From the NCBI GenBank assembly GCA_963759125.1, contig CAVWXN010000001.1, positions 186,001 to 250,000 on the forward strand: 64,000 nt of DNA, in the 5' to 3' direction. A model generated the notes under the pieces. It was not told the DNA's origin, made no database searches, and was given only the letters and a program-made list of their open reading frames with translations. How positions within the stretch are numbered: position 1 is the first letter of the stretch; the number at the start of each line of letters is the position of its first letter. Positions 25,515 to 34,413 of this stretch are shown here, in pieces. The position numbers and the translations under genes are program-made. The DNA comes from JABDQA01 sp963759125 (lineage in GTDB: Bacteria; Desulfobacterota; Desulfobulbia; Desulfobulbales; Desulfocapsaceae).

Positions 25515-27410
25515 ATGAAACTCGATCGCTCTCTCTTTTTGGTTTTCGTAATCGGCATCTTCTGCATCGCCATGTGCGGTGTTTTCTACACCAGGTTAAC
25601 CTTTGCAGAGGCTGGAGATGTAGGAATAAAGGCTAAGTTACTGTTTTTCGACCGCTTTTTTGTAGAAGCTGGTGTTTTATCACTACTTGGCATCTGGTCG
25701 CTCCGTTTTAATCGATGGTTGCGGTCATGTTTTTATGGCCTTTTATTCCTATATTGCTCTGTTACAATTCTTCAAGTTTATTCATTTTATCTTGGTGGTG
25801 AGTATTTGACTCGCCTAGCAGTCGAAAATGTTAATCATATCTCTCTCCTGATTAATCCCCTTACACTAGTTGTTATCGCCCTTGCTGCTATTGCGTTTGC
25901 CTTGTTCGTTCTCATTTCAGAATGCTGTGCTAAAACCCGACTCAGACCCCTTGGCATTTTAATATTAACATTTCTTATTTTGACCAACTGTTTGATTTTT
26001 ATATTCAGTTCCAGTTGGTTGCCGTCAAATATTCTGATAGCTCGCAAAAATATTGCGAGAGAGAATTTCATTCAAGACTCTTCTCCTATCGACATTTTCT
26101 ATCAAACATTTTTGGGTGAGGGCAAAAGTGATCTACAAAAAAAGTTCCGAGGATTATTGCCATCAGAAAAATATTTTCTCGCTAAACAAGGCTACATGTT
26201 TGATCAAAATGCACAATATCCACTGCTTAAAGATTTTATCTACAAAGGGCCACTTGCCATTGGAAATGTTCAACGAACCCTTCAGCCCAACATTATAGTA
26301 TTTTTTACAGAAGGGTTATCTACAAACCTAACAAATGTATATGAACCAGATTTAATCGAAATAACACCTCACCTTTTAGATTTTTCAAGATCTTCTATGA
26401 GGGTGGATAACTATTACGGCCATACTTCGGCTACCTATAGAGGACTCTTAGGTCAGCTTTGTTCCATTTACCCCTACTATGGTGGTTATGGTGGCTGGCA
26501 TAGCTTCTATGAGAAGATAGTCAAACCGCCCTATAATAGTATAAATAGGGTTTTAGCATCAGAAGGTTATCACACAACTTTTCTCGACACCCATATCCAC
26601 GATAAAGCCTATATCGATGAAATGATGGGCCATATTGGTTTCGATGAAATTGTCACGGGAGATCAATTATCTTCACGATATCTGAATAACGAGAGACCAC
26701 TTCGTGATGACTCGGTTTCAGATATGCAGTTCTACCGAAGTTTTGTTCGATACCTCAGGGTTAAGGAAGGTCTGCATGATACACCTTTTTTTATTGGTAT
26801 TTACACACTGGGAACGCATGCATTTCGGGATATGGCAGATGATGGCGAAGCTTTTGGAGATGGTTCTAATAGAGTCTTGAATAGAATTTATAGCCTCGAC
26901 AAAGCATTTGGCGTTTTCTGGGATTATTTTAGTAACTCTTCGTTTGCTCGAAATACTATTGTTATTTTCACGTCAGATCACGCTCCCTATATGGAAAAAC
27001 CCTACCTGGAAGCATTAGAAAAAATTGGTACTACAACGCCCCAACCGTCATTTTTGGATACAATTCCCCTGATAATCTATGATCCCACCAGAGAGTTGCC
27101 GGAGAGTTACAATGCAAAAACAAAAACCTCTATCGATTTTGCTCCGTCCTTACTTCATTATCTGGGAATAAGTAATAGGAAAAATTCTTTTATTGGAGAA
27201 TCTATTTTCGAGACAGATGATAATCGCAAGAGACTTTATGGTGTCTATAGTGCCGAACATCTGATGGTTTTTGATGGCAAGGATAGTTATTTCACTTTGG
27301 ATGATAGCCGGCATATGGAATCCACTGTAAATCTCTTTCATAAATATGTTAATGGTGTAAAGCATTACGAAGTGAGACGTCGTATTTGGCCTGCTGACAC
27401 CCCCCAATAG
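25515..27410 (+). CDS. Membrane sulfatase-fold protein (LtaS/phosphoglycerol transferase-like)
   Basis: An N-terminal membrane part with about five helices (residues 1-180) is followed by a periplasmic alkaline-phosphatase/sulfatase domain. Visible are NIIVFFTEGLST (metal/nucleophile region with a Thr/Ser where LtaS has its catalytic Thr), the NYYGHTSATYRGLLGQLC segment, THAFRDM, and IVIFTSDHAPYME (Asp-His metal ligands). Such enzymes transfer phosphoglycerol or phosphoethanolamine to envelope glycans or lipids. No ribosome site is obvious before the ATG. The gene is clearly more AT-rich than its neighbours and is flanked by non-coding DNA and an inverted-repeat element, which points to acquisition by transfer. 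Confidence 0.8.
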   Translation: MKLDRSLFLVFVIGIFCIAMCGVFYTRLTFAEAGDVGIKAKLLFFDRFFVEAGVLSLLGIWSLRFNRWLRSCFYGLLFLYCSVTILQVYSFYLGGEYLTRLAVENVNHISLLINPLTLVVIALAAIAFALFVLISECCAKTRLRPLGILILTFLILTNCLIFIFSSSWLPSNILIARKNIARENFIQDSSPIDIFYQTFLGEGKSDLQKKFRGLLPSEKYFLAKQGYMFDQNAQYPLLKDFIYKGPLAIGNVQRTLQPNIIVFFTEGLSTNLTNVYEPDLIEITPHLLDFSRSSMRVDNYYGHTSATYRGLLGQLCSIYPYYGGYGGWHSFYEKIVKPPYNSINRVLASEGYHTTFLDTHIHDKAYIDEMMGHIGFDEIVTGDQLSSRYLNNERPLRDDSVSDMQFYRSFVRYLRVKEGLHDTPFFIGIYTLGTHAFRDMADDGEAFGDGSNRVLNRIYSLDKAFGVFWDYFSNSSFARNTIVIFTSDHAPYMEKPYLEALEKIGTTTPQPSFLDTIPLIIYDPTRELPESYNAKTKTSIDFAPSLLHYLGISNRKNSFIGESIFETDDNRKRLYGVYSAEHLMVFDGKDSYFTLDDSRHMESTVNLFHKYVNGVKHYEVRRRIWPADTPQ

Positions 27411-27522
27411 ATCGACGAGATCATTTAATAAATTTATTGCCAACAATTCCGCACCAATCTCTAAGTGAAGCAACACCCGAGGAGATACACAGCGGAAAAT
27501 TGAAAATTGTCATGTGAAGTAC

Positions 27523-27556
27523 GTTCAGGGCTCCCCCTGCAGGAGGAGCCCTGAAC
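27523..27556. terminator. Strong 12-bp hairpin between convergent genes
   Basis: GTTCAGGGCTCC (27523-27534) pairs perfectly with 27545-27556 across a 10-base loop. There is no T-run on either side, so it is a stem-loop of uncertain role between the convergent sulfatase-fold and multicopper oxidase genes. Nothing else is supported in 27411-27867. Confidence 0.4.
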
Positions 27557-27867
27557 CTCAACTCCCGAGAGCTATGAAAATAACTAAAAACTACACCTGG
27601 TGGTCTAAGAATGGGGCCCCCCCCCTCCCCACGCACTCCCCTACCCCCTTTCTGAAAAAGGAGCCCCAGGTCCCCTACCGAGAGCTTAGATATAGGACCG
27701 AGAAACTGCTTTAAGATGGTATCCACAGTGGAGAAGAATCGAGATAAATCACTTATATACTTCTGACCAGAAAGAATGGTTCAAATCACACCTAAACAAC
27801 ACCTAGAAAAAAAATAGTATAACTCAAGCCTACCACTAAAATGATTCTTTCGTGACAGCATTATGAC

Positions 27868-29352
27868 TTATATTTTCAATGTTTTATCAACCACCTCAAA
27901 TTGCCCCATCATGCCGTCGTCCTCATGCTCGAGCATGTGACAGTGATACATATAAATTCCAGTATAGTCGACAAACCGGGCAATCAGCCTGACCCTGTCA
28001 TTGGGCCACAGCAATACAGTGTCCTTTCTTCCCGCTTCAATGGGTACGGAGGGCTGACCGTTGCGGTCCAGAATGTTGAATTGCACGTCATGCAGATGCA
28101 TTGAATGGGGAAGCTGCATCATCGAAGCGGACCTGTTCTCGAGTTCCCAGATCTCGGTCGAGCCGAGCGGAATTTTTTCATCGATACGGTTCATATCCAT
28201 CTTTTTGCCGTTGATCGACAGTCTGTTGCCACCCATCATGCCCATGCCTCTGCCCGACATGGTTTCCATGGCGAAGTTTCGCGTCCGGTCAGCATCTGAC
28301 TCAGCCAATCGAGGCTGCTCACGCAGTTCGGTGACCAGCGTGCGCTGTTCGGCTTTGTCACTGGAGACACGGAGTTCCATGGCCTCATAGGTGTTACCGT
28401 TGTATTGGTCAACCATTAGACGTGATTTGTCATCCGCGCTTGCTTCTCCAAAATCGACCAGAATCTCAGCCCGCTCACCAGCTGCCAGGACCAACTCCTG
28501 CAGACCAACCGGTTTTTCCAGGAATCCCCCGTCTGAAGCGATCACCTGGAACGACTGGTCATCGGACAGATAAATTCGATATATAGACGCGTTTGAACCG
28601 TTCAAAATACGGAACCTGACGATACCCTGCGGCACCTCTTTAAAAGGCTTCGACATACCGTTGACGATCAGGAAATTACCCAGGACCCCGTGCATGATAT
28701 CGTGCATGGAGCGGACATAGGCAAAACTCCGATCTTCAAAAAAGCGCCTGTCCTGTATGACCAAGGGGATATCGTCGACGCCGTAGTTTCTCGGCAGCGC
28801 CAGGCTCTGGGAGTATTCATCCTCAATGATGAACATTCCAGCCAGTCCACGGTAAACATGTTCACCAGTGAGCCCCATGGCATGGGGATGGTACCAGAGC
28901 GTTGCTGCCTGCTGATTGATGGTGAATTCTGGTTTCCAGATCTCTCCTGGCTGGATAACCTGGTGCGGCCCCCCGTCCCAGCGGGCCGGCACATGCAGCC
29001 CGTGCCAGTGTACCGTGGTAACCTGATCGATAGTGTTCTCCACCTTTATTCGGACGTTTTCCCCGTTGCGGACCCGAATGGTGGGTCCCAGAAAGGAGCC
29101 GTTGTACCCCAGGGTTTCGGTGGGCCCGCTGCTGAAAAATTCATGCTGATCCTTCTGGACGACCAGGGAAAGGGGAGTCATCTCAGCTGACGTTCCAGCT
29201 CTTTCAAGAAGAGGTGGAATGGGAAGTCTTACAGTGAATGGGATGTCCGGGGTTGCCGTATTGGCCATTACGGGTGCTGAGAGTCCGTATTTTCCGAGAG
29301 CGGCAATACCCAGTGCCGCAGCTGAACGCTTGATGAAGTCTCGTCTGATCAT
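27868..29352 (-). CDS. Tat-exported multicopper oxidase (CueO/CopA-like)
   Basis: Periplasmic copper or phenol oxidase. The ATG at 29352 follows GGAG; a twin-arginine signal MIRRDFIKRSAAALG starts the protein. All copper motifs are present: HWHG, WYHPHAMG, the type-1 region LPHSMHLHDVQF and MYHCHMLEHEDDGMMG. A Met-rich stretch (GRGMGMMGGNR) resembles the substrate-Cu(I) site of CueO. Probable role is oxidation of Cu(I) for copper tolerance. It is an oxygen-using enzyme in an otherwise anaerobic gene set, so it may matter during air exposure. The upstream ABM and TetR genes read in the same direction but are separated by about 200 bases each. Confidence 0.92.
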   Translation of the reverse strand: MIRRDFIKRSAAALGIAALGKYGLSAPVMANTATPDIPFTVRLPIPPLLERAGTSAEMTPLSLVVQKDQHEFFSSGPTETLGYNGSFLGPTIRVRNGENVRIKVENTIDQVTTVHWHGLHVPARWDGGPHQVIQPGEIWKPEFTINQQAATLWYHPHAMGLTGEHVYRGLAGMFIIEDEYSQSLALPRNYGVDDIPLVIQDRRFFEDRSFAYVRSMHDIMHGVLGNFLIVNGMSKPFKEVPQGIVRFRILNGSNASIYRIYLSDDQSFQVIASDGGFLEKPVGLQELVLAAGERAEILVDFGEASADDKSRLMVDQYNGNTYEAMELRVSSDKAEQRTLVTELREQPRLAESDADRTRNFAMETMSGRGMGMMGGNRLSINGKKMDMNRIDEKIPLGSTEIWELENRSASMMQLPHSMHLHDVQFNILDRNGQPSVPIEAGRKDTVLLWPNDRVRLIARFVDYTGIYMYHCHMLEHEDDGMMGQFEVVDKTLKI

Positions 29353-29570
29353 ATTGTTCTCCAATTATTAAGTGCTACGGTGTAGTATAAATACAGGAGA
29401 GACAATAGTCGAGTTGGTCAGCAATAATCGTTAAAAAATGCAGTATTGGTGCTAAATGAGAGAAGTGTGCGTGGCTGCGGATTACGCCAGACAGCCCGAA
29501 TGACGTAAGTATGCTGGCAGCCTCTGGCTCTCAGCTGGTGGATGGTCAGCTTTATAGCGCCGAGACAGAA

Positions 29571-29864
29571 CTAGGCGGTGACCGGACGAAATACTTCATA
29601 AAAGGTCCGCTCACCGATCAGGCTGTCGACCTGATCCTGAATCTCTTTGCGCTGGGAATTCATAAACCAGTTGTTCCAGTCTTCGATGGTCTCCCAGACA
29701 CTTACCACAAGATAATCACCCAAGTCCTCGGTGCTCTGAAGCGTATCGGTGGAGATATACCCCGACTGATTCTTGGCCCGCAGATTCAATTCTTTCAGAA
29801 GGGGAAGAATCTCCTTCGGTTGATTCATTCTAAACTTTCTTTTAATTACTACATGAACAGCCAT
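29571..29864 (-). CDS. ABM-domain (antibiotic biosynthesis monooxygenase-like) protein
   Basis: Start chosen at ATG 29864 behind GAGAGG, giving 97 residues. It has the dimeric ferredoxin-like ABM fold pattern: VHVVIKRKFR strand, a helix PKEILPLLKELN, YISTDTLQ, YLVVSVWETIEDWNNW and a final helix. Members include haem-degrading and quinol oxygenases as well as proteins of unknown role. There is no clear catalytic signature here. Downstream of a TetR gene in the same orientation, possibly under its control. Confidence 0.7.
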   Translation of the reverse strand: MAVHVVIKRKFRMNQPKEILPLLKELNLRAKNQSGYISTDTLQSTEDLGDYLVVSVWETIEDWNNWFMNSQRKEIQDQVDSLIGERTFYEVFRPVTA

Positions 29865-30057
29865 ACCAGTCCTCTCCATGTAAACTGCATAATTCAATTC
29901 AAAAGCAACCGCCTTCTGGAATATGGGCGATCATTCTCTTCGCCTGATTTCATACATTATACACGATTTCTTTTTCTGACAGGTAACAGTAGATGCGTCA
30001 TCTTCACCCTTCTCCTGCTTCTGGCAGGTTACCCCCGCAGAACTGAATGGTTCTGTA

Positions 30058-30642
30058 TCATACCTCTGTGCGCACTCCACGCCAGGAACAATCCCAATAC
30101 TCGTCAAGATAGTCCAGCAGGGATCTCTCAAGAATGCCGTCAATGCGCAAGAACACCATGCGGATAGCCGAACCGAAGATGGCATTCATGGCGACATTTG
30201 GTTCAATATTTCTAATTTCACCGTTTTCCTGCCCTTTCTCCACCCAGGATTTCATCTTTAAAAAGGGCATCGAGGCGAAGGCTGTTTTTTCGACCGGCAT
30301 GAATTCCCGGTGTTTCGTATACAGAAGATACTGCATTGAGGACGGGGATCTTTCCGTAGTTTCGAATATGTGACGAACCGCCTCAAAACAGCAATCGTGC
30401 ATACTTCGGTGATTCTGTTCGATCTCGCACAGTGCCTCGTAAAGACAGTTTTCGATATTGCTGTAGAGGGTGACGGCGATGGATTCCTTGTTCTCAAAGT
30501 AATTGTAGAGAGAGCCAACACTCATTTTGGAAGCGAACTGGATATCATTAACCGTCGTGTTGAAATACCCTCTCTCGGTGAATAACTTTAATGCCGCGTC
30601 GAGAATTTTCTCCTGACGTTCTTTTTTCTTGGAATTATTCAT
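30058..30642 (-). CDS. TetR-family transcriptional regulator
   Basis: One hundred and ninety-four residues. The N-terminal TetR helix-turn-helix (~10-57) shows ERQEKILDAALKLFTERGYF, followed by TTVNDIQFASKMSVGSLYNYF. The C-terminal ligand domain is variable as usual. A TTCAAA-N3-TTTGAA palindrome sits directly upstream and may be its own operator. It lies upstream of the ABM and multicopper oxidase genes on the same strand. The ligand is unknown. Confidence 0.9.
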   Translation of the reverse strand: MNNSKKKERQEKILDAALKLFTERGYFNTTVNDIQFASKMSVGSLYNYFENKESIAVTLYSNIENCLYEALCEIEQNHRSMHDCCFEAVRHIFETTERSPSSMQYLLYTKHREFMPVEKTAFASMPFLKMKSWVEKGQENGEIRNIEPNVAMNAIFGSAIRMVFLRIDGILERSLLDYLDEYWDCSWRGVRTEV

Positions 30643-30644
30643 CT

Positions 30645-30659
30645 TTCAAAATGTTTGAA
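30645..30659 (-). promoter_or_regulatory. Palindrome at the TetR-gene start
   Basis: TTCAAA-atg-TTTGAA, a perfect 6+6 palindrome two bases before the start codon and overlapping the ribosome site. Size and symmetry suit a TetR operator. Confidence 0.35.
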
Positions 30660-30980
30660 GTGTTTGTGTAGACCCGGTGACAAGTAATTAATCGGACCGC
30701 AAATGATAATCTAGATGTAACCATATCGCAAACAAACAAATTTGCGGGAGCTTTAATAAGGTTTTCGCTGCATGTTGAAACCATTATGCCAACAATTTTA
30801 AAGACAAAGGCCGGATCCACTAACAAAGAGTTGGAGAATACCTGAAGACACTATGAATCCCCTGGTGTTTTTGTATGAAAAAATTTCCATTCCCAGATAA
30901 TCGCTGCCAATTTTTTAAAGAACATCGAGCCTTTTGATGGCTGCCGATCGTTTCGCTCTGCTCCCCGCAGCGTATAGAAA

Positions 30981-31170
30981 AATTTTCAAGAACCGCGACA
31001 TTCAACCCACCTGAGAATCGGGGTTATCGTCTGCCTGCGGGGAGAGGGCGAAGCGAACCGCTCCTACGATTATCTCACGGCCAACGGTATCCTTGAAGAT
31101 CACTGGTGGATTCTGGAAAAAGGGATGGCGAGCTGGAAGTTTGAGGATATGACAACTACCCTAAACTGAG
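30981..31170 (+). pseudogene. Unrecognised coding remnant
   Basis: An open frame without a start codon ends TGA at 31168-31170 and reads like protein (EGEANRSYDYLTANGILEDH, then WWILEKGMASWKFEDM). It is the 3' end of something I cannot name. The rest of 30643-31235 shows no gene apart from the TetR palindrome. Confidence 0.3.
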
Positions 31171-31235
31171 CCAAGCTAGGCTCTAGTTCTGGGGACGGTC
31201 AGTCAGCCGCCTGCAACCCGACCGTTTTACCGTTA

Positions 31236-31853
31236 TCAGCTGAGCTGTCCTCGGAAATACCAGCCAATCATCAGCATTCCGCTTGCCGCAACCCAACTTC
31301 CCAGCACCCTGACGACGATCCTTGTCCAAGGCCGCTCGAGTGAGACGACAGAGGCACTGACGAGAGCGACGAGGACGAAAAGCGCTCCCATAATCCCCAA
31401 AAGGGCCGGACCTCCCGGCCCCGATTTCAGTACCAGTCCGTTGAGTACGCCATGCAGCAGCCCGATCACCAGGGTCATTGGTCCGATCAGCTGGTCAGGC
31501 AGTTTCGCGTCTGCGGCTATGAGGCCGCCCAGCAGCAGAAATGACAGAGCCGGAACTGGAATGGTGACGTCCAGTTCAAGGTTCAGCCCAACCAGACCGC
31601 CCAGCAACCAGGCCAGGGGCAGCATGAACATCGCATAGCGGCCCGCCCGGGGACCCCGCATACCACAATAGAGCGACAAGGCAATCACCGGCACCAGATC
31701 TTCCGGAGTGAGCAGCAGGTGGCCTATCCCGTCATATACTGGGCCCATGCCGGTGGTAACCAGGTGAGCGGAGGCCGTTGCAGGGAGCAGAAAGAGTGCG
31801 CTTAGTAATCCCAGAACCAGTGCGCCTGTCCTTTGTCTGCACCCCCTTTTCAT
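31236..31853 (-). CDS. HupE/UreJ-like membrane protein (third of three)
   Basis: Start set at ATG 31853, which overlaps the stop of the preceding gene (ATGA); the longer open frame is antisense noise. A 205-residue polytopic protein with signal-like first helix ending in ATASAHLV, then GIGHLLLTPEDLVPVIALS (the HupE-type GxxHxL.GxDH region in variant form), and about six more helices. HupE/UreJ proteins are linked to nickel or cobalt uptake. No hydrogenase or urease gene is nearby. The coupled order implies one complex or pathway with the two upstream homologues. Confidence 0.75.
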   Translation of the reverse strand: MKRGCRQRTGALVLGLLSALFLLPATASAHLVTTGMGPVYDGIGHLLLTPEDLVPVIALSLYCGMRGPRAGRYAMFMLPLAWLLGGLVGLNLELDVTIPVPALSFLLLGGLIAADAKLPDQLIGPMTLVIGLLHGVLNGLVLKSGPGGPALLGIMGALFVLVALVSASVVSLERPWTRIVVRVLGSWVAASGMLMIGWYFRGQLS

Positions 31854-32461
31854 GTTACCGCCTGCCAGAAGAAGAAACATCCCATGCCAAAGATGAAGGC
31901 CCCGGTCCCCCTCAGCACTATGCTGCCAAATGAAAACCGGTTCAGCAGTCCGATCAGGATGCCCACCCCGTGCAGCAAGCCGGTACCGATTACGAATCCC
32001 ATTGAATAGAGCAGTCCACTCTGTCCGGGCGGAAGCTCGGTACCGTGGGCGTGACCATGGAAGATTGCAAAGAAACCAACCAGCAGTATTGCAATGGGCA
32101 GTTTCGGCCTCGCCTCGCACAGCACCATCAGGCCCAAAAGAACGGCCGACAGGGCAATACCGACCTCCACGCCGGGAACCGGAAGGCCCACAAGCCCCAT
32201 CATAGCACCGACCGTCATCATCATCGGAAAGGCGATCGGCAGCACCCATAGCGCCGGACTGCCGAGCTGAGCCCCCCAGAGGCCGACACCAATCATCGCC
32301 AGAATATGATCGAGACCGGACCAGGGGTGTTCCATGCCGGTCAAAAAACCGGCTGCCTGCCCCTGCTCGATATGAGCCCAGGCGACAGACGGCAGCAGCA
32401 GGAGTGCAGTTGCGACTGGGATGTTGAACCCAAAACTTAATCCGTTCCATTTCGCTGCCAT
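31850..32461 (-). CDS. hupE: HupE/UreJ family protein (second of three)
   Basis: A 203-residue membrane protein with the classic HupE signature: signal-like helix ending in AWAHIEQ, then GFLTGMEHPWSGLDHILAMI, followed by FHGHAHGTE in the middle. These conserved His/Asp residues are thought to bind Ni2+ or another divalent metal. Its start is one base from the end of the upstream HupE-like gene, and its stop overlaps the next gene by four bases, so translation is coupled along the trio. Confidence 0.87.
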   Translation of the reverse strand: MAAKWNGLSFGFNIPVATALLLLPSVAWAHIEQGQAAGFLTGMEHPWSGLDHILAMIGVGLWGAQLGSPALWVLPIAFPMMMTVGAMMGLVGLPVPGVEVGIALSAVLLGLMVLCEARPKLPIAILLVGFFAIFHGHAHGTELPPGQSGLLYSMGFVIGTGLLHGVGILIGLLNRFSFGSIVLRGTGAFIFGMGCFFFWQAVT

Positions 32462-32462
32462 G

Positions 32463-33467
32463 CTAAAACCCTCTGATAAGCATCACGGTTCGCTGAATAG
32501 TCCAGTAGGCTCCAAGGCTTCCGACCGTATATCCGGGCAGCCACAATGCCCAGCGGGGCCATTGGACCTGCAAGGTCCTGAAGGCCCAGACCAGTCCCAG
32601 TGCAGTAAACACGAAGAGCAACTGGCCAAGCTCTACCCCAACATTGAAGCAGAGCAGTGCCCAGGGCAGTTCGGCTTGAGGCATTCCCGTGGTCGACAGG
32701 CCGCTGGCAAAGCCAAAACCGTGCAGGAGCCCGAAACCAAAAGCGATGAGCCATGGGTACCGTATGGTGAGACTGGTCTGCCCCCGCTTAACCCTGACTA
32801 TCTCCGGACCCAGGAACAGTATCGACAGGGCGATGGCCGCATTCAACGGCGGCAGCGGAGCCTGGGCATAGCCGAGGGTGGCAATCCCGAGGGTGACCGA
32901 ATGGGCGACAGTAAATGAGGTGATGGTTTTTATCAGCATCATCCTGTTCTTGACTATCAACAGCAGGCCAAGGACAAACAACAGATGATCGATGCCCAGC
33001 AGAATATGATGGAAGCCCAGAAACAGATATTCCCGTGAGGTTTCATGCCAGGGCCGTTCACCCCGCAGCTCGGTCCAGGGTTTCGTCGGCCTCACCACAC
33101 TGGTCGCCTGACTGCCGTCGGCCCGCTTGACCCGGACATAGACATCGGTGATGGTGGTCTCGAGTCCGGGAAATTTCAATATGGAGCCGTCGAGGCCCCG
33201 CTGACCGATGGTAACGACCCGTTCGAAGACTATGTCATTGGCCCGCCGGCGCTCGGTCGGCTGGCCCAGCGTCTGCCAGCTCTCCGGCAGTTCCAGCCGG
33301 GCCGGATGCGGTTTGCCGTAATAAATGGGGGCCTTCCAGGTGACCCTGTACCGGTCCTCACCTATCTCTACCAGTTCAACACTACCCGGCTGGCTCTCAT
33401 GACATAGAGCCGGCTGGGGCAGGCTCACCCAGAAGAGCAAAATAAATGAAAAAATCAACCGATACAT
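32463..33467 (-). CDS. HupE/UreJ_2-like protein with periplasmic domain (first of three)
   Basis: Start set at ATG 33467 (a signal peptide MYRLIFSFILLFWVS follows); a TTG at 33521 would overlap the upstream gene. An N-terminal periplasmic domain of ~130 residues precedes a polytopic part with FLGFHHILLGIDHLLFVLGL, FTVAHSVTLG and FGLLHGFGFASG, the His/Asp motifs of HupE_UreJ_2. Probable metal-transport-related membrane protein working with the two smaller homologues downstream and the isomerase gene just upstream. Confidence 0.82.
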   Translation of the reverse strand: MYRLIFSFILLFWVSLPQPALCHESQPGSVELVEIGEDRYRVTWKAPIYYGKPHPARLELPESWQTLGQPTERRRANDIVFERVVTIGQRGLDGSILKFPGLETTITDVYVRVKRADGSQATSVVRPTKPWTELRGERPWHETSREYLFLGFHHILLGIDHLLFVLGLLLIVKNRMMLIKTITSFTVAHSVTLGIATLGYAQAPLPPLNAAIALSILFLGPEIVRVKRGQTSLTIRYPWLIAFGFGLLHGFGFASGLSTTGMPQAELPWALLCFNVGVELGQLLFVFTALGLVWAFRTLQVQWPRWALWLPGYTVGSLGAYWTIQRTVMLIRGF

Positions 33468-33486
33468 CTGATCAGTTCTCGCTGGG

Positions 33487-34335
33487 TTATGATTCAGAAG
33501 AGTTGTCAGCTTCGATTTCAACCGTATATTTCTCTCGCAGGCTGGAGTAAATCTTCTCCTTCAAATCCTGGCGTTGTTTCAGCTCATATTCACGCTCCAC
33601 CTGGGGACGAATCTCCGCCAGTTCCGGGTCGCGTCCCTCACTGCGCTCCTCAATCAGCACGAGATGGAGACCGTAGCCCGAGGGAACAGGCCCCTGCCAG
33701 GTGCCGACCTCCAGAGCACTTAATTGTTCGGTAAAATCAGCACCGAACTGACGGTTGATGACGCTCACTGACGAAAGTGGAAAGGTCTTTGGCAGCATGA
33801 TCGAATCACCCAATTGTTCCAGGTTCAGGTCACCCTCCGTCTGCCTCAGACGGACCAGCAATTCTTCTGCATCGCTTTCGAGTGTTCCGGCCCGAGCGGC
33901 GGGGTTAAGATAGACCTGGGAGAAGCGCAGGCGCGGCTCCTGGCGGAACGACCGCGGGTTCTTAGCAAGAAACGCTTCGAGCTGCTCATCCGTGGCTTCC
34001 CCTTGGGCGGAGATGTCTTCAAGCATGAGCTCGAGTTTCATACGCAGACGCCTCCTGATATAGGGATCATCACGATCCAGCCCCAGAGCCAGCCCTTCGC
34101 GATAGGCGATCTCCTCACGGATTTTCTCCTCGAGCAATTTCTGGAGTTCATTCTCCCGCGGCCGCCGCTGCCACGTTCTTTCAAAATCGGCCATCAACAG
34201 GTTGATATCATTGTCGGTGATAACGATAGTGGCGTCCATCGACTGGTCCTCGTCTTGAAAAAATGAGAACCCTAGAAACAGCAGTGCGCCGATGAGGAGG
34301 AAATGAGTGAGTGGTTCTCTCAGGATCTTATTCAT
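33487..34335 (-). CDS. Parvulin-like peptidyl-prolyl isomerase (membrane anchored)
   Basis: An uncleaved N-terminal helix (LTHFLLIGALLFLGFSFF) is followed by a SurA/PpiD-type helical chaperone region (~30-130) and a degenerate rotamase-like domain (~130-245: RFSQVYLNP, LPKTFPLSSVSVI, GTWQGPVPSGYGLHLVLI). The ending GYGLHLV.. is typical of PpiC domains. It is positioned 19 bases before the HupE trio and likely helps fold their periplasmic parts. Weakly conserved catalytic residues suggest a chaperone rather than a strong isomerase. Confidence 0.78.
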   Translation of the reverse strand: MNKILREPLTHFLLIGALLFLGFSFFQDEDQSMDATIVITDNDINLLMADFERTWQRRPRENELQKLLEEKIREEIAYREGLALGLDRDDPYIRRRLRMKLELMLEDISAQGEATDEQLEAFLAKNPRSFRQEPRLRFSQVYLNPAARAGTLESDAEELLVRLRQTEGDLNLEQLGDSIMLPKTFPLSSVSVINRQFGADFTEQLSALEVGTWQGPVPSGYGLHLVLIEERSEGRDPELAEIRPQVEREYELKQRQDLKEKIYSSLREKYTVEIEADNSSES

Positions 34336-34413
34336 GGTGGGGACTCTGATGACAGCTATTCATGCAGGCATCTTCAATTTACAGGCTGCCACACATTTAG
34401 CGAGCAAGCCCGT

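Noticed and set aside
27421..27726. 101-codon minus-strand open frame after the LtaS-like gene
   Set aside because: Composition follows a C-rich low-complexity run and a hairpin; no ribosome site or motif.
31854..32450. Long upstream extension of the third HupE-like frame
   Set aside because: It is antisense-type noise over the second hupE gene; the coupled ATG at 31853 gives the proper family start.
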